A DNA stretch of 64,000 bases from Bacteroidota bacterium (GCA_023151185.1 JAKLJL010000013.1:1-64000); one strand, 5' to 3'; counted from the stretch's first letter, positions 29,466 through 39,809 are shown. The notes: generated by a model from the sequence alone, not told the origin. Numbers and translations are program-made.

Positions 29466-30203
29466 ATGACACAGATGACACCCTCTCCCGGAACTTCCCG
29501 CCCCGATCTGAAGGAAAAGAAAAAATACGTCCGCCACATGTTTAACGGTATTGCCGGAACGTATGACCTGCTGAATCACCTGCTTTCCTTCGGCATTGAT
29601 CATTACTGGCGCTGGCGGGCAATCCGGCTGCTGAAACCCGTCCGGCCTGAACTGCTTCTCGACATGGCAACCGGAACCGGCGATTTCGCCATTGCTGCGT
29701 CCCGGCAACTGAACTGCCGGATTATCGGTCTGGATCTTTCTGAACAGATGCTTGCCGTCGGTCATCAGAAACTGGTCAGAAAAGCCCTGACTGAAAAAAT
29801 CCAGTTCGCCTGCGCTGATGCAGAAAACATCCCGGCAGCAGAGGATACCTTTGATGCTGCAACCGTGGCCTTCGGCGTCCGGAATTTCGAAACCCTTACC
29901 CGTGGGCTCCGGGAATTCTGCCGGGTATTGAAACCAGGCGGCCATCTGGTTATCCTTGAATTTTCAAAACCCAGGTTATTTCCCTTCAAACAGCTTTATT
30001 TCTTCTATTTCCGGTCGGTGCTTCCGCTGGTTGGCAGGCTCGTATCGAAAGATCCGGAAGCATACACCTATCTGCCCGATTCCGTTTCCCGGTTCCCAGA
30101 GCCGGAATCCCTTGCCGAAATAATCCGGAATGCCGGCTTTTCTTCGGTTGACTACCGCCCGTTAACTTTCGGAATCGTTCACATCCACCATGCAGTCAAG
30201 TAA
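29466..30203 (+). CDS. ubiE: Demethylmenaquinone methyltransferase
   Basis: KKKYVRHMFNGIAGTYDLLNHLLSFGIDHYWRWRAI, LDMATGTGDFAIAA, FGVRNFETLTRGLREFCRVLKPGGHLVILEFSKP. Confidence 0.93.
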   Translation: MTQMTPSPGTSRPDLKEKKKYVRHMFNGIAGTYDLLNHLLSFGIDHYWRWRAIRLLKPVRPELLLDMATGTGDFAIAASRQLNCRIIGLDLSEQMLAVGHQKLVRKALTEKIQFACADAENIPAAEDTFDAATVAFGVRNFETLTRGLREFCRVLKPGGHLVILEFSKPRLFPFKQLYFFYFRSVLPLVGRLVSKDPEAYTYLPDSVSRFPEPESLAEIIRNAGFSSVDYRPLTFGIVHIHHAVK

Positions 30204-30939
30204 ACCCTGGTTCGAAACCTGGTTCAACCACCCGCTGTACCTCCAGGTCTATGCGCACCGCGATGATTCGGATGCACGGAAGCTGCTGGATCTTGTCCTT
30301 CCTGCAACCGGACTGAAACCCGGCGACCGGGTGCTAGATCTCGCCTGCGGCGCAGGTCGGCATGCCCTTGAACTGGCTGCTGCCGGTTTTGAAGTTACCG
30401 GAGTGGATCTTGCCGGAAATCTGCTGGCAGTTGCCGAAGAAGAAGCGGCACGGCGCCGGCTTTCCGTTTCCTGGATCCGGGAGGATATGCGGTATTTCAG
30501 AATCCAGCCCCCATTCAGCGGGATCTTCAGTCTGTTTACCAGCTTCGGGTATTTTGATGAGGACCGTGAGAATTTCAGCGTACTGAAAACCGTTGCTGAT
30601 CATCTCGTTCCGGGTGGCGTTCTGGTTTTTGATTACCTGAACCCGGAGTGGCTCACGAGCCAACTGATCGCAGAAGACGAAAAAATGGCTGGTGCTGCCC
30701 GGATCCATCAGAAACGCCGGATTGAAGACGGAAAAGTGAAAAAACAGGTCCGGATTTCACATCCGGAACTTGGTAACCTGGAATTTGAAGAGTCTGTAAA
30801 ACTTTACCCGCCCGGGCAGTTCCGATCAGTTCTGCCCCGGTTTGGGTTCCTGATTGAACAGGAATGGGGAAGCTATGACGGTGCACCGGTCTCGGACAGT
30901 TCCCCCCGGTATCTGATTCTGGCCCGGAGGACAGAGTGA
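30190..30939 (+). CDS. Class I SAM-dependent methyltransferase
   Basis: GDRVLDLACGAGRHALELAAAGFEVTGVDLAGNLL. Confidence 0.82.
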   Translation: MQSSKPWFETWFNHPLYLQVYAHRDDSDARKLLDLVLPATGLKPGDRVLDLACGAGRHALELAAAGFEVTGVDLAGNLLAVAEEEAARRRLSVSWIREDMRYFRIQPPFSGIFSLFTSFGYFDEDRENFSVLKTVADHLVPGGVLVFDYLNPEWLTSQLIAEDEKMAGAARIHQKRRIEDGKVKKQVRISHPELGNLEFEESVKLYPPGQFRSVLPRFGFLIEQEWGSYDGAPVSDSSPRYLILARRTE

Positions 30940-31499
30940 ACCGGATTCTGATTCTCACCGGATTCCTGCTCCTCAGCACCTGCAGTCTGCTCGACCTTCG
31001 CCCTCCTGAAGACCCGTCCTTTACCCGGTCTTCATTCGTTCAGCCTGCCCTGCCCGAAGACGTCCCCGAAAACCTCCGGTTTGCCTATTCGGAAGGGAAC
31101 AAGGAAAATTTCAGGAAATGCCTCGGTGACCCGGCCAATCCGGAATCTTACCGGTTTATTCCAAGCCCGGAACTTCAAACCCAAATCCCCGGCTTTTCAC
31201 CCGAGGAAGAAGTTTCCTCTTTTTCCAATCTGATGCTGAATCTGCTTCCCAGGGAGAAAATGACTGTTCAGTGGCTGAATGCCAAAATGGAAAACCAGAT
31301 CGACTCTGCCCGCTGGACAGCAGACTACCAGCTTTTTATCCCCAGGTCCGGCTCCGATTTCCCCAGCTTTATTGATGGCCGCATTCAGCTTCACCTCCGG
31401 AAGGATGCCTCCGGCTTCTGGACAATCTACCGCTGGCGGGATTTTTCCCTCTCAGGAAATTATTGCTGGAGTCAATTGAAATGGCGGTTTGTGCGGTAG
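30936..31499 (+). CDS. Lipoprotein of unknown function
   Basis: ILILTGFLLLSTCSLLD lipobox; overlaps upstream gene stop. Confidence 0.6.
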   Translation: MNRILILTGFLLLSTCSLLDLRPPEDPSFTRSSFVQPALPEDVPENLRFAYSEGNKENFRKCLGDPANPESYRFIPSPELQTQIPGFSPEEEVSSFSNLMLNLLPREKMTVQWLNAKMENQIDSARWTADYQLFIPRSGSDFPSFIDGRIQLHLRKDASGFWTIYRWRDFSLSGNYCWSQLKWRFVR

Positions 31500-31599
31500 G
31501 GCGGAAAAGAAGTGTTTTTTCTCGAATTTTATCACCAACTAATTGGTAGCCATTCTCTTGAAAAAGAAGTATATTACAGCATAATTATACAGTATATTA

Positions 31600-32541
31600 A
31601 TGAACCAACTTACCTCTTTAGAAATTTGTGCAGGTGCAGGCGGTCAGGCTCTTGGACTTGAACAAGCTGGGTTTCAGCATCTGGCGCTTATTGAAATTGA
31701 CCATAATGCCTGCTTAACCCTTGAATTTAATCGGCCAGTTTGGAATGTAATAAGAGGAGATATTAAAAATTTTGATGGATCAAAATTTTTAAACACAATT
31801 GACCTGCTTGCTGGCGGAGTTCCCTGTCCCCCATTTTCTATTGCCGGCAAACAACTGGGTGAGAATGATGAAAGGGACCTGTTTCCCGAGGTTTTGCGTT
31901 TGGTAAATGAGATAAACCCAAAAGCAATACTCATTGAAAATGTTAAGGGGCTTCTGGACAGGAAATTTTCTCAATACAGAGAACAGATAATCAGGGAGTT
32001 AGATATATTGGGTTATAAATCTGACTGGAAACTGATTAATTCTTCTGATTTTGGAGTCCCGCAATTACGCCCGAGAGCAATTTTAGTCGCCATGAAACCA
32101 CAATACTTTACGAAGTTCAACTGGCCCCAAAAGAAGGCTGAAATTTTAACAGTAGGTGAAGCACTATACCCGTTAATGAGTGAATTAGGTTGGGAAAAAG
32201 CATCCGAATGGGTAAAAACCGCCTACAAACCTGCACCAACGCTGGTCGGTGGTTCAAAAAAACATGGAGGGGCAGACCTTGGCCCAACAAGAGCTAAATC
32301 AGCTTGGAGAGATTTGGGGATTGATGGCTCTGGAATTGCCAATGAAGCCCCACGAAATGGGTTTGCCGGAAACCCAAAACTAACCCTTAAAATGACTGCA
32401 AGAATTCAGGGGTTTCCTGACAACTGGACGTTTGTGGGAAAAAAAACACCAGCATACCGGCAAATAGGAAATGCATTTCCTCCACCAGTAGCAAGAGAAA
32501 TCGGGATCGCAATTATTCAGGCGCTGAAAGATGAAAAATAA
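31600..32541 (+). CDS. DNA (cytosine-5-)-methyltransferase
   Basis: SLEICAGAGGQALGLEQAGF (motif I), GGVPCPPFSIAGKQLGENDERDLF (PC motif), ILIENVKGL (ENV), FPDNWTF...YRQIGNAFPPPVAREIG (motifs IX/X). Confidence 0.93.
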   Translation: MNQLTSLEICAGAGGQALGLEQAGFQHLALIEIDHNACLTLEFNRPVWNVIRGDIKNFDGSKFLNTIDLLAGGVPCPPFSIAGKQLGENDERDLFPEVLRLVNEINPKAILIENVKGLLDRKFSQYREQIIRELDILGYKSDWKLINSSDFGVPQLRPRAILVAMKPQYFTKFNWPQKKAEILTVGEALYPLMSELGWEKASEWVKTAYKPAPTLVGGSKKHGGADLGPTRAKSAWRDLGIDGSGIANEAPRNGFAGNPKLTLKMTARIQGFPDNWTFVGKKTPAYRQIGNAFPPPVAREIGIAIIQALKDEK

Positions 32542-33109
32542 TAAGAAAAAAGGATCAAAAGGCCTTTTACGTCAATTCTTTTTTACAAATATTGGAAAGG
32601 TAATTTCCTCAGATGAACTAAGAGAGATAGCGGGAATAAGTGAATGGGCGAGACGGGTCAGAGAACTCAGAAACGAGGAAGGACTTAACATCCAAACTCA
32701 TAATGATCGTAGTGATTTGAAACCCGGTGAATATATTCTGGTTGATCTAAAACCAATACCATCCTTTGCTCGCGAAATATCAAAGGAAACCCGAGCTTTG
32801 GTTTTAGATAGAAATGGGTATACTTGTCAATCGTGCGGAGCCGCTGCAGGGGAACCAAATCCCTACGATGGAAACAGAAAAACAAGACTGCATATTGCAC
32901 ATATTATTGATAAGTCAATGGGCGGCTCTGATGAGCCTGCAAATCTCAAAGCGGTATGTTCAGTTTGCAATGAAGGAGCGTCAAATCTAACATTGAACCG
33001 TCCGGAAGCAATTAAGCTAATATCTCAAATCAGAAGAGCACCTGTTAAAGATCAGCTTGATGTTTTAAAATGGCTGGTAAAAAAATTTCCTGCTCAAGCA
33101 AAACAATAA
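32531..33109 (+). CDS. HNH-type restriction endonuclease, partner of upstream C5 methyltransferase
   Basis: CQSCGAAAGEPNPYDGNRKTRLHIAHIIDKSMGGSDEPANLKAVCSVCNEGASNL = HNH motif with CxxC pairs; start overlaps methyltransferase stop. Confidence 0.82.
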   Translation: MKNNKKKGSKGLLRQFFFTNIGKVISSDELREIAGISEWARRVRELRNEEGLNIQTHNDRSDLKPGEYILVDLKPIPSFAREISKETRALVLDRNGYTCQSCGAAAGEPNPYDGNRKTRLHIAHIIDKSMGGSDEPANLKAVCSVCNEGASNLTLNRPEAIKLISQIRRAPVKDQLDVLKWLVKKFPAQAKQ

Positions 33110-33150
33110 GGGGAGAACTTTTGGCTTTTATTGACTTAAGCAAGTTCCTT

Positions 33151-34566
33151 TTACGGATACCTGGGCGGCAGTGGGGTAATATTCCGGATGGATCTGGCTG
33201 CCGGTGATTCATCCTTCTTCACTTCCCTGTACTTTCCCCGGTTCTGTTCCTCTTCCTCTTTTTCGAGTTCTTCACGGGTTTTTCCCGAAAAATCAAGAGT
33301 TTCCGTCCGCTGATACTGGCTTTCGTTAAACCGGCCGGTCCGCACCGGCGGCTGATAGTAAACGGTTACCCGGTCAGAGGTCATCAGCAGGCGTAAGGAA
33401 GTGGAATCCGGTTGGGAATCTCTCAGGGAAATGGTAATGGAACCCGGCAGTGTGAACCATTGGCGCAGGTCGGCTTTTTCGGTTACATCGTTGGTCACCT
33501 TCATGATGTTTCCAGCAACGAAAACACCAAACAGAACACCATCAACCCAATTGGCCTCATCCACCTTTTCGCCTTTTTCCTTCTGTTTTTCCCGGTCTCT
33601 TTCCCGGTCATCCAGAATGGCTTCAGATACGTTCGTGGCCATTTCGGCCAGTACAAACTTGGTAGCAACCCTGGCCATAGCCTTCCCCGAAAGTTCTTTT
33701 TCAGAAATTTCCAGTTCCTTTGTAAACTGCCCGTTCACATCCATCCCGGCCGACCGGGTATTCTGATCTTTCAGGTTCAGGACAGAGGGCTGAACAATAA
33801 ACGGATCGAACACGACCGGGAACGCCACCTTCAGGGTGTGAATATCCGAATCGGTCGTCAGAATCAGCCGGATGTAGGCTTCCTGAAGTTCGGCTACAAG
33901 TCCGTTCAGGTGAACCACAATGTGGGCCCGGTTTTTAGCGGGAAGTGAGCTTTTCAGAGAATCGAAATCAGCCCCGGCCAGCCTGAAATTCACCCGTGCA
34001 TCGTTCTCGTCACCGTTCAGCCACGAAATCCAGGCTGAATATTCATTCAGCAGCCTGAAATCCGTCCGTTTGATCTCATACGGTTTTCCCTTCTGTTCCA
34101 GAAAGTCCAGTTTCTGCTGCAGTTTCCTCACTTCGACAGCCGCACCCGCCACATCGTTCCGCCCGAGATAAATCAGGGATTTGAAAAAATGAACCAGCAG
34201 GTGCTCAACCGGATAGCCCTGGTAATTTACCGAGTACTGATTCGTAACCAGACTTGAAGCTTCCTGCGAGACCCGGCGGGTGTACTGATCTTCAATGGTA
34301 GCCTCTGCCTGGGAAAACCGGGCCAGACTGGAATCATACTCCTGCCGGAAGAAAAACAATCCTGCCTGGTTAAGCTGGCGGAAAAGACGGAACTGGAAGG
34401 TGCGGATATCGGGAATTTTGTTCAGGGCCTGTCCCGATTCAGCCGAGGCGGTCCCGGCGATGATATCGTCCTGAACGGCGGTTCTTTGGGCCACAAAGCC
34501 GGCCTGCCCGCAGGCAGACAGCCAGATTCCCAGAACAGGGATGAGATATCGTATCGGTGAAGTCAT
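33151..34566 (-). CDS. Lipoprotein resembling the COG3014 family
   Basis: IPVLGIWLSACGQ lipobox, YQGYPVEHLLVHFFKSLIYLGRNDVAGAAVEVRKLQQ. Confidence 0.6.
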   Translation of the reverse strand: MTSPIRYLIPVLGIWLSACGQAGFVAQRTAVQDDIIAGTASAESGQALNKIPDIRTFQFRLFRQLNQAGLFFFRQEYDSSLARFSQAEATIEDQYTRRVSQEASSLVTNQYSVNYQGYPVEHLLVHFFKSLIYLGRNDVAGAAVEVRKLQQKLDFLEQKGKPYEIKRTDFRLLNEYSAWISWLNGDENDARVNFRLAGADFDSLKSSLPAKNRAHIVVHLNGLVAELQEAYIRLILTTDSDIHTLKVAFPVVFDPFIVQPSVLNLKDQNTRSAGMDVNGQFTKELEISEKELSGKAMARVATKFVLAEMATNVSEAILDDRERDREKQKEKGEKVDEANWVDGVLFGVFVAGNIMKVTNDVTEKADLRQWFTLPGSITISLRDSQPDSTSLRLLMTSDRVTVYYQPPVRTGRFNESQYQRTETLDFSGKTREELEKEEEEQNRGKYREVKKDESPAARSIRNITPLPPRYP

Positions 34567-34599
34567 GGCCGGGTTTACGGAAGGCGAACAGTGAAAGAT

Positions 34600-35208
34600 T
34601 CAGGTGGTCAGAAACTCCAGCACCTCTGTGGCATGCTGCATGGCCGTATCCTGCCAGGACAGCCACCCGGAATGTGCATCAGGACCCACCAGGTTGCTGA
34701 TCCCCAGAACCGCATGAACCGGAATTCCCGCCAGAGAGCAGGCCCGCCAAACGGAAAAGGCTTCAAGGTTTTCGGCATCTGCCGAGTAGGCTGCCTGCAG
34801 CCTCACGGCCGTTTCTGCATCCCGGGTGATGGAGGGAACCGTCAGGATCCGTCCGTTTTTAACTTTAAACGAAAACCGGTGATCCAGACAGACCGGCACC
34901 AGATCTCCGGCTGTCACCTGAATTCCGGGCACATAGCCGGTTCCGGCAGCGGCAGCCGCATCCCCGAAAACCACCGATGACCCGATAAGCACATCACCCG
35001 GTTCCAGATACCGCCCCGGGTAAGCACCGCCGGTTCCCAGAAACCAGACAGCATCCGGAGTTTCGTCTTCCAAAAGCCTGCGGGTTAAAATTCCGGCGTC
35101 AACCGGACCGATTCCGCAGACAGCCGTCTTTACCTTTGACTTGTTTTTTGCGACCTTCAGGAAGTGCTGTTCCCGTTCAATGGCACTGATAATCAGGATG
35201 GATTTCAT
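34600..35208 (-). CDS. mqnB: Futalosine hydrolase
   Basis: Nucleosidase fold: TAVCGIGPVDAGILTRRLL, FLGTGGAYPG, DVLIGSSVVFGDAAAAAG, ENLEAFSVWRACSLAGIPVHAVLGISNLVG. Confidence 0.83.
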   Translation of the reverse strand: MKSILIISAIEREQHFLKVAKNKSKVKTAVCGIGPVDAGILTRRLLEDETPDAVWFLGTGGAYPGRYLEPGDVLIGSSVVFGDAAAAAGTGYVPGIQVTAGDLVPVCLDHRFSFKVKNGRILTVPSITRDAETAVRLQAAYSADAENLEAFSVWRACSLAGIPVHAVLGISNLVGPDAHSGWLSWQDTAMQHATEVLEFLTT

Positions 35209-35210
35209 TG

Positions 35211-36062
35211 ATGGATATTCGATTGGCTTACAGTCCGGATTCGGACGATTTCTTCATGTTTTACCCGGCGATGATGGGTTGGATTCCCACCGGGGAATAC
35301 CGGTTTCTGGCTGAAACGTTCGACACCCAGAAGTTAAACCAAATGGCGAATGAAAGCAACCGGTTTGATGTTTCGGCTATTTCCCTGCATGCCTATGCGG
35401 ATCTGGCAGACCATTACCTGGTTCTGCCCCACGGTGCCAGTGTGGGACGGAATTACGGCCCTGTTCTGATCTCGAAAGAACCCCGAACCCTGGACAGCCT
35501 GGCCGGTGCCCGGATTGCCGTTCCCGGTCTGAAGACAACCGCCTACCTGGTCCTGAAGCTGATGATCCCATCCCTCACCCCTGTCGTTACCCCGATTGAA
35601 CCGTTCTACCGGATTTTTGATTCGGTGGAGGAAAAGGAGACTGATGCGGGACTGGTGATTCACGAAGGACGTCTGATTTACTGCGACCGCGGATTTCATC
35701 TGATTGCGGATATCGGAAAGTGGTGGTACAGTCAGTTTGCCCTGCCGCTGCCGCTGGGAGTCAATGTCATCCGCAGGGACCTTGGCCAGGATCACATCCG
35801 CCGGATCAGTGAGATTCTTCAGGACTCCATCCGGTACTCTCTGGCTCACCGGGAAGACATGATCCGGTTGTGGATGGCCACCGACCCCCGGGGGATCAGG
35901 GAACTCAGGAACACGGCCCGGATTGATGAATACCTCTCACTCTATGCCAATGCCGATACCGAAAGCACCACCCCGGATGTAAAATTAGCCGCCAGTCTGC
36001 TGCTGAAACTCGGGGTGGAACACCATCTCATTCCCCATCCGGTCGAAATTGACTGGGCGTGA
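35211..36062 (+). CDS. mqnD: 1,4-dihydroxy-6-naphthoate synthase-like (MqnD/MqnA family)
   Basis: MDIRLAYSPDSDDFFMFYPAMMG, FDVSAISLHAYADLADHYLVLPHGASVGRNYGPVLIS, RIAVPGLKTTAYLVLKLM; track start 35208 is a TTG, ATG at 35211 preferred. Confidence 0.8.
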   Translation: MDIRLAYSPDSDDFFMFYPAMMGWIPTGEYRFLAETFDTQKLNQMANESNRFDVSAISLHAYADLADHYLVLPHGASVGRNYGPVLISKEPRTLDSLAGARIAVPGLKTTAYLVLKLMIPSLTPVVTPIEPFYRIFDSVEEKETDAGLVIHEGRLIYCDRGFHLIADIGKWWYSQFALPLPLGVNVIRRDLGQDHIRRISEILQDSIRYSLAHREDMIRLWMATDPRGIRELRNTARIDEYLSLYANADTESTTPDVKLAASLLLKLGVEHHLIPHPVEIDWA

Positions 36063-36069
36063 GGAAAGA

Positions 36070-37530
36070 TTAAACCTCATATCTTTCCAATTTTTGATCT
36101 TCTTGAAATCCTGTTATCTCATGTCGTGGTCTAAGTAATTTTTCTGCTGGAAACCCTATAGAAACATGAGCTGTAAATTCCCAAGTTCCTGATCTGGCAA
36201 ATTGTTCCTCCATCTTTTTTGCATAAAACGTTGAATTCCAGGCAAACCCGAGGTTTTCATTAATTGCAGCAAGCCAAAGAGTATGTATCGCACTTATTGT
36301 CGAATGTTTTAAAGCGTCTGGGAATGTTGCCCATCCCTGTCTAAAACCAGCCGAAGGTTTAGTTTCAGTAAACACAGATAATTGAATCGGTGCGCTAAGA
36401 AAGCCTTCTAAATTAAGATTATTATAAGCAGAGACCTTTCCTTTGGGTAAAAAGGATTTTGTGATTTTATTTGCTGAAAAATAATTTTCCTTCAATAAGA
36501 GTAAAGATTGAGGGGATTTTATCTCAACAATTCGCCAAGGCTTACAATTGCCAACAGAGGGAGCTCCGTGCATTTGTAACAATATTGAATCAAGAATATC
36601 CTTCGAAACAGGATCAGTTTTAAATAATCGTGTTTGTCTACGATTTTGTAATATGTCGTTAAAAATGCCATTTGTAAGGGATTTCATTACGTTTTGTGAT
36701 TCCTTTCTAAATACAAAATGGGGCCACGCTTGCTCGCAATGTATTCTATGGCTAATTATCATCTCTTCCATTGCTTGAGTGGCACCCAAACATGAAGAAC
36801 TATCTGCATCATCATAAACTAAATACGCCCCTGTACACAGGTTTGGCCAAACAGCTTCCTGGGCAAAGGAAACTGATGAATAGGTATCGCAATCAATATG
36901 AACCAGTCCAAATGATTCAGTCATATTCTTAACCTGCATAAAGGTATCTTGAAATTTTCCTTGAATAATCATCAAGTTGGTTATTCCAAGTTCAGAACAA
37001 CGTTGCTCCAAGATCTTTCTGCTACAATCAGCGAAATCCCCTTTTTTATGCAAATCTAATGCTGAATCAGAAGTTGGAATCCCTTCAAACGTATCCAAGG
37101 CAAAAACTTTTGAATTCGGTGATAACCTATTTAATAATACGCTAAAAAAAATTGCGGTTCCTCCTTTGTAACTTCCAAATTCAATAATATTTTGGTTTTC
37201 CAGACCTAACAGTCCTTCTGTGATCATCAAGAAAAGATTAAACATCCTTTGTTTTGGTAAAATACTGAAGACGTCAACCCCTTGGGCTTTTTCATACGCC
37301 TCGTTAAATAAAGGATTTTGCTCAATTTTCAAATACAGGGACGTATTTTGAAGCATCCATCCCCGTCGATATCCTTCACTTAAATTCCTTCTCTTTTCAG
37401 ATTTTTCCATTTCAGGAATCTCTGTACTTCCTTGCCACCTTGAATTTTTCCTGGCAAGTGATGGTAATTCATCCCTGCAAGGCGGTGTGAACTCAATACC
37501 AAGAAATTCGATTTGCTTTAATTTTGGCAT
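36070..37530 (-). CDS. Two-domain fusion: TylF/MycF-type methyltransferase + nitroreductase/BluB-like domain
   Basis: N-terminal half: NIIEFGSYKGGTAIFFSVLL, FALDTFEGIPTSD, LVHIDCDTYSSVSFAQEAVWPNLCTGAYLVYDDAD. C-terminal half: NRRQTRLFKTDPVSKDILDSILLQMHGAPSVGNCKPWRIVEI, HSTISAIHTLWLAAINENLGFAWNS. Confidence 0.78.
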   Translation of the reverse strand: MPKLKQIEFLGIEFTPPCRDELPSLARKNSRWQGSTEIPEMEKSEKRRNLSEGYRRGWMLQNTSLYLKIEQNPLFNEAYEKAQGVDVFSILPKQRMFNLFLMITEGLLGLENQNIIEFGSYKGGTAIFFSVLLNRLSPNSKVFALDTFEGIPTSDSALDLHKKGDFADCSRKILEQRCSELGITNLMIIQGKFQDTFMQVKNMTESFGLVHIDCDTYSSVSFAQEAVWPNLCTGAYLVYDDADSSSCLGATQAMEEMIISHRIHCEQAWPHFVFRKESQNVMKSLTNGIFNDILQNRRQTRLFKTDPVSKDILDSILLQMHGAPSVGNCKPWRIVEIKSPQSLLLLKENYFSANKITKSFLPKGKVSAYNNLNLEGFLSAPIQLSVFTETKPSAGFRQGWATFPDALKHSTISAIHTLWLAAINENLGFAWNSTFYAKKMEEQFARSGTWEFTAHVSIGFPAEKLLRPRHEITGFQEDQKLERYEV

Positions 37531-37571
37531 ATTTCACCAACCAAGATATTTAGAGATACTTTTTTTCCCTG

Positions 37572-38345
37572 TTATTTTTTTTTTCGATCGTAAATTAAAC
37601 GGAGCCCAATTAAAACAATATAGATGAAAGCAAAAATAGATACAAAAGAGTTTAAGAAGCTATACTGATGGGTCCATAACAAAACGACAATAGAAAACCA
37701 TGTTAAAAATGCAATAAAATCAGAAAGACACCATAATCCTAATTTTTTGACGATAGGGTTTTTAAACAATTTTTTGTCTTTTCCCTTTTTAATATAAATA
37801 GTAATCATGCCAAATATAGACCAGACCATAAAAAGCAAGAATGTGACTGTTATTAGAATTAAATAAATTAGTTCCTTATTACTTAATTCAAAATTCATTT
37901 TCTGAACCCAGGCTATGATCAGTACCTTTTTTTCGGGGAAAAAATCAAGAAGGCTTATAACAGAATCACCTTTGGAGAAAGCACCTAAAACAATAATAAT
38001 AATAAATAACCTCAATATTTTCTCTAACCTTGATCCCACCCACCCATGTGTCTTATTTTTCCAATCTTTTTCTTCCTTTTCTAAAATATGGAAGCCCTGG
38101 TATATTATATATTGGTGATAAGCTGAAAATAATATTACTATGTAAAAAAGATATCTTAAAATATCATTAATAATATTATCTTTTAAGCCTGAAGTAATTG
38201 AATATTTTTGTATTGTATGTGATATTTTCAAGGAAATAACAATACCAGCAATGGCAAACAATAATGTATATATTTGGCTTATATTTATTTTTTGTATTTT
38301 ATCCCAAGCTAATTTTATGTTTGAGCCAAATTGAGGAAATAGCAT
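37572..38345 (-). CDS. Multi-pass membrane protein of unknown function
   Basis: Several hydrophobic helices; same strand and spacing as flanking genes. Confidence 0.5.
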   Translation of the reverse strand: MLFPQFGSNIKLAWDKIQKINISQIYTLLFAIAGIVISLKISHTIQKYSITSGLKDNIINDILRYLFYIVILFSAYHQYIIYQGFHILEKEEKDWKNKTHGWVGSRLEKILRLFIIIIVLGAFSKGDSVISLLDFFPEKKVLIIAWVQKMNFELSNKELIYLILITVTFLLFMVWSIFGMITIYIKKGKDKKLFKNPIVKKLGLWCLSDFIAFLTWFSIVVLLWTHQYSFLNSFVSIFAFIYIVLIGLRLIYDRKKK

Positions 38346-38383
38346 ATTCCCTTCCTTCCCTATTTCATAGTCATTTTTTATAT

Positions 38384-39130
38384 TTATCTTGCAATGATTT
38401 CAGCCCTAATAAATTCCTTAAGTTCCTTTGTAAAGGGTCTTCTGAAAAGGGTTTTTGGAGGGCCTGACTCAATTATCGTCCCATTATTCAAAAAATCTAT
38501 TCTCTCCCCATATTGCCTTAAAAATCCAAGCTGATGTGAAATAAAAACTATTCCAATGCCTCTTTCACTCGCCTTCACAAGAACATCAGCAACAGAGACA
38601 GAAGCAATGGGGTCAAGATTTGCAGTAATTTCGTCGCAAAGGAGGTATTTGGGCTCCATTGCCAATGCCCGTGCAATACATACCCTCGCTAATTGGCCGC
38701 CTGATACTTCTCCTGGAAATTTGTTTTCATGACCATTTAAACCAAATGTTCTTAAAAGCAATTTTGCAATTTTTCTGGAATCTTCGAGTTTTATTTTCTT
38801 TACTACATTGGGCCCTTCAGCAACTAAATCAAGAATAGTCCTATATGGTGGAAGAGCACGCACCTGTGATACATATCCAATATGTTGCCTAAGAAATGCC
38901 CAAGGAAATTTCACTTCAACAGGAAATTGAATATTAACATTTTGCTCATCAAAGAGGTACTCCCCTGCTTCAGGCCTCTCCAGTCCGACAAGACTTCTCG
39001 CCAACACAGTTTTGCCAGAGCCACTCGTTCCGACCAACCCAACAATTTGCCCAGGAAGAATAGTGAAATCGACACCCTTTAAAACAGGAGTTGTTCCGAA
39101 ACTTTTATACAGTTTTTTTACTTTTAACAT
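38384..39130 (-). CDS. ABC transporter ATP-binding protein (polar amino-acid type)
   Basis: GLVGTSGSGKTVLARSLVGLE (Walker A), GEVSGGQLARVCIARALAMEPKYLLCDEITANLDP (signature, Walker B). Confidence 0.92.
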   Translation of the reverse strand: MLKVKKLYKSFGTTPVLKGVDFTILPGQIVGLVGTSGSGKTVLARSLVGLERPEAGEYLFDEQNVNIQFPVEVKFPWAFLRQHIGYVSQVRALPPYRTILDLVAEGPNVVKKIKLEDSRKIAKLLLRTFGLNGHENKFPGEVSGGQLARVCIARALAMEPKYLLCDEITANLDPIASVSVADVLVKASERGIGIVFISHQLGFLRQYGERIDFLNNGTIIESGPPKTLFRRPFTKELKEFIRAEIIAR

Positions 39131-39809
39131 TAGCTGAAGAAGGGTTTAGCTTAATTGAATTTAGATCTTCAATTTTCCGTAAAATAAAAATTGATGGGAA
39201 TACCAGAACAGAGTAACATATGGCCATCGCGGTATATATTTCAAATGGTAGCGGTTTTTTTAACATAATTAATTGAAAAGAATATGTGAGTTCAGGAACG
39301 GCAATTAGAGATGCTAAACTAGACATTTTAATTAACCCAATTGTTTGTCCATTTAAAGCTGGAAAGGAACGACGAAAAACCTCAGTAAATATAACCCTCC
39401 TAAAAACCATTGAATTAGTCATACCCAGTGCTAATGCCGACTCCTTGGTTGTTTTTGGGATGGCAAGAATTGCCCCTCGAAAAATATCAGCTGCATATGC
39501 TCCATAAATTGCAATGAATACAACTAAGGAGGAAGTCAGTCCATTTAATCGTATGCCAACCCAAATTGGCAAGGCAAAATAAATCCAAACGAGCCAAACA
39601 AGTGGGGGTATTGCACGGATAACTTCAACAATTGCTGTAAAAAGCCAAAATAATAACTTTCTGTTGTCTGCTGCTAAAATCGGTGAGACAGCTAGCCCAA
39701 TTAAAGTGCCAAATATTGTGGGAACTATGGTGAGGATAATTGTAAAGCCAAGACCTAATAGTATTGCATCACAAAATTCACACAAAGCCAAAAAACTTGA
39801 AAACTCCAT
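39105..39809 (-). CDS. ABC transporter permease (polar amino-acid type)
   Basis: GLGFTIILTIVPTIFGTLIGL..., VEVIRAIPPLVWLVWIYFALP, EVFRRSFPALNGQTIGLIKMSSLASLIAVPEL. Confidence 0.9.
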   Translation of the reverse strand: MEFSSFLALCEFCDAILLGLGFTIILTIVPTIFGTLIGLAVSPILAADNRKLLFWLFTAIVEVIRAIPPLVWLVWIYFALPIWVGIRLNGLTSSLVVFIAIYGAYAADIFRGAILAIPKTTKESALALGMTNSMVFRRVIFTEVFRRSFPALNGQTIGLIKMSSLASLIAVPELTYSFQLIMLKKPLPFEIYTAMAICYSVLVFPSIFILRKIEDLNSIKLNPSSANVKSKKTV

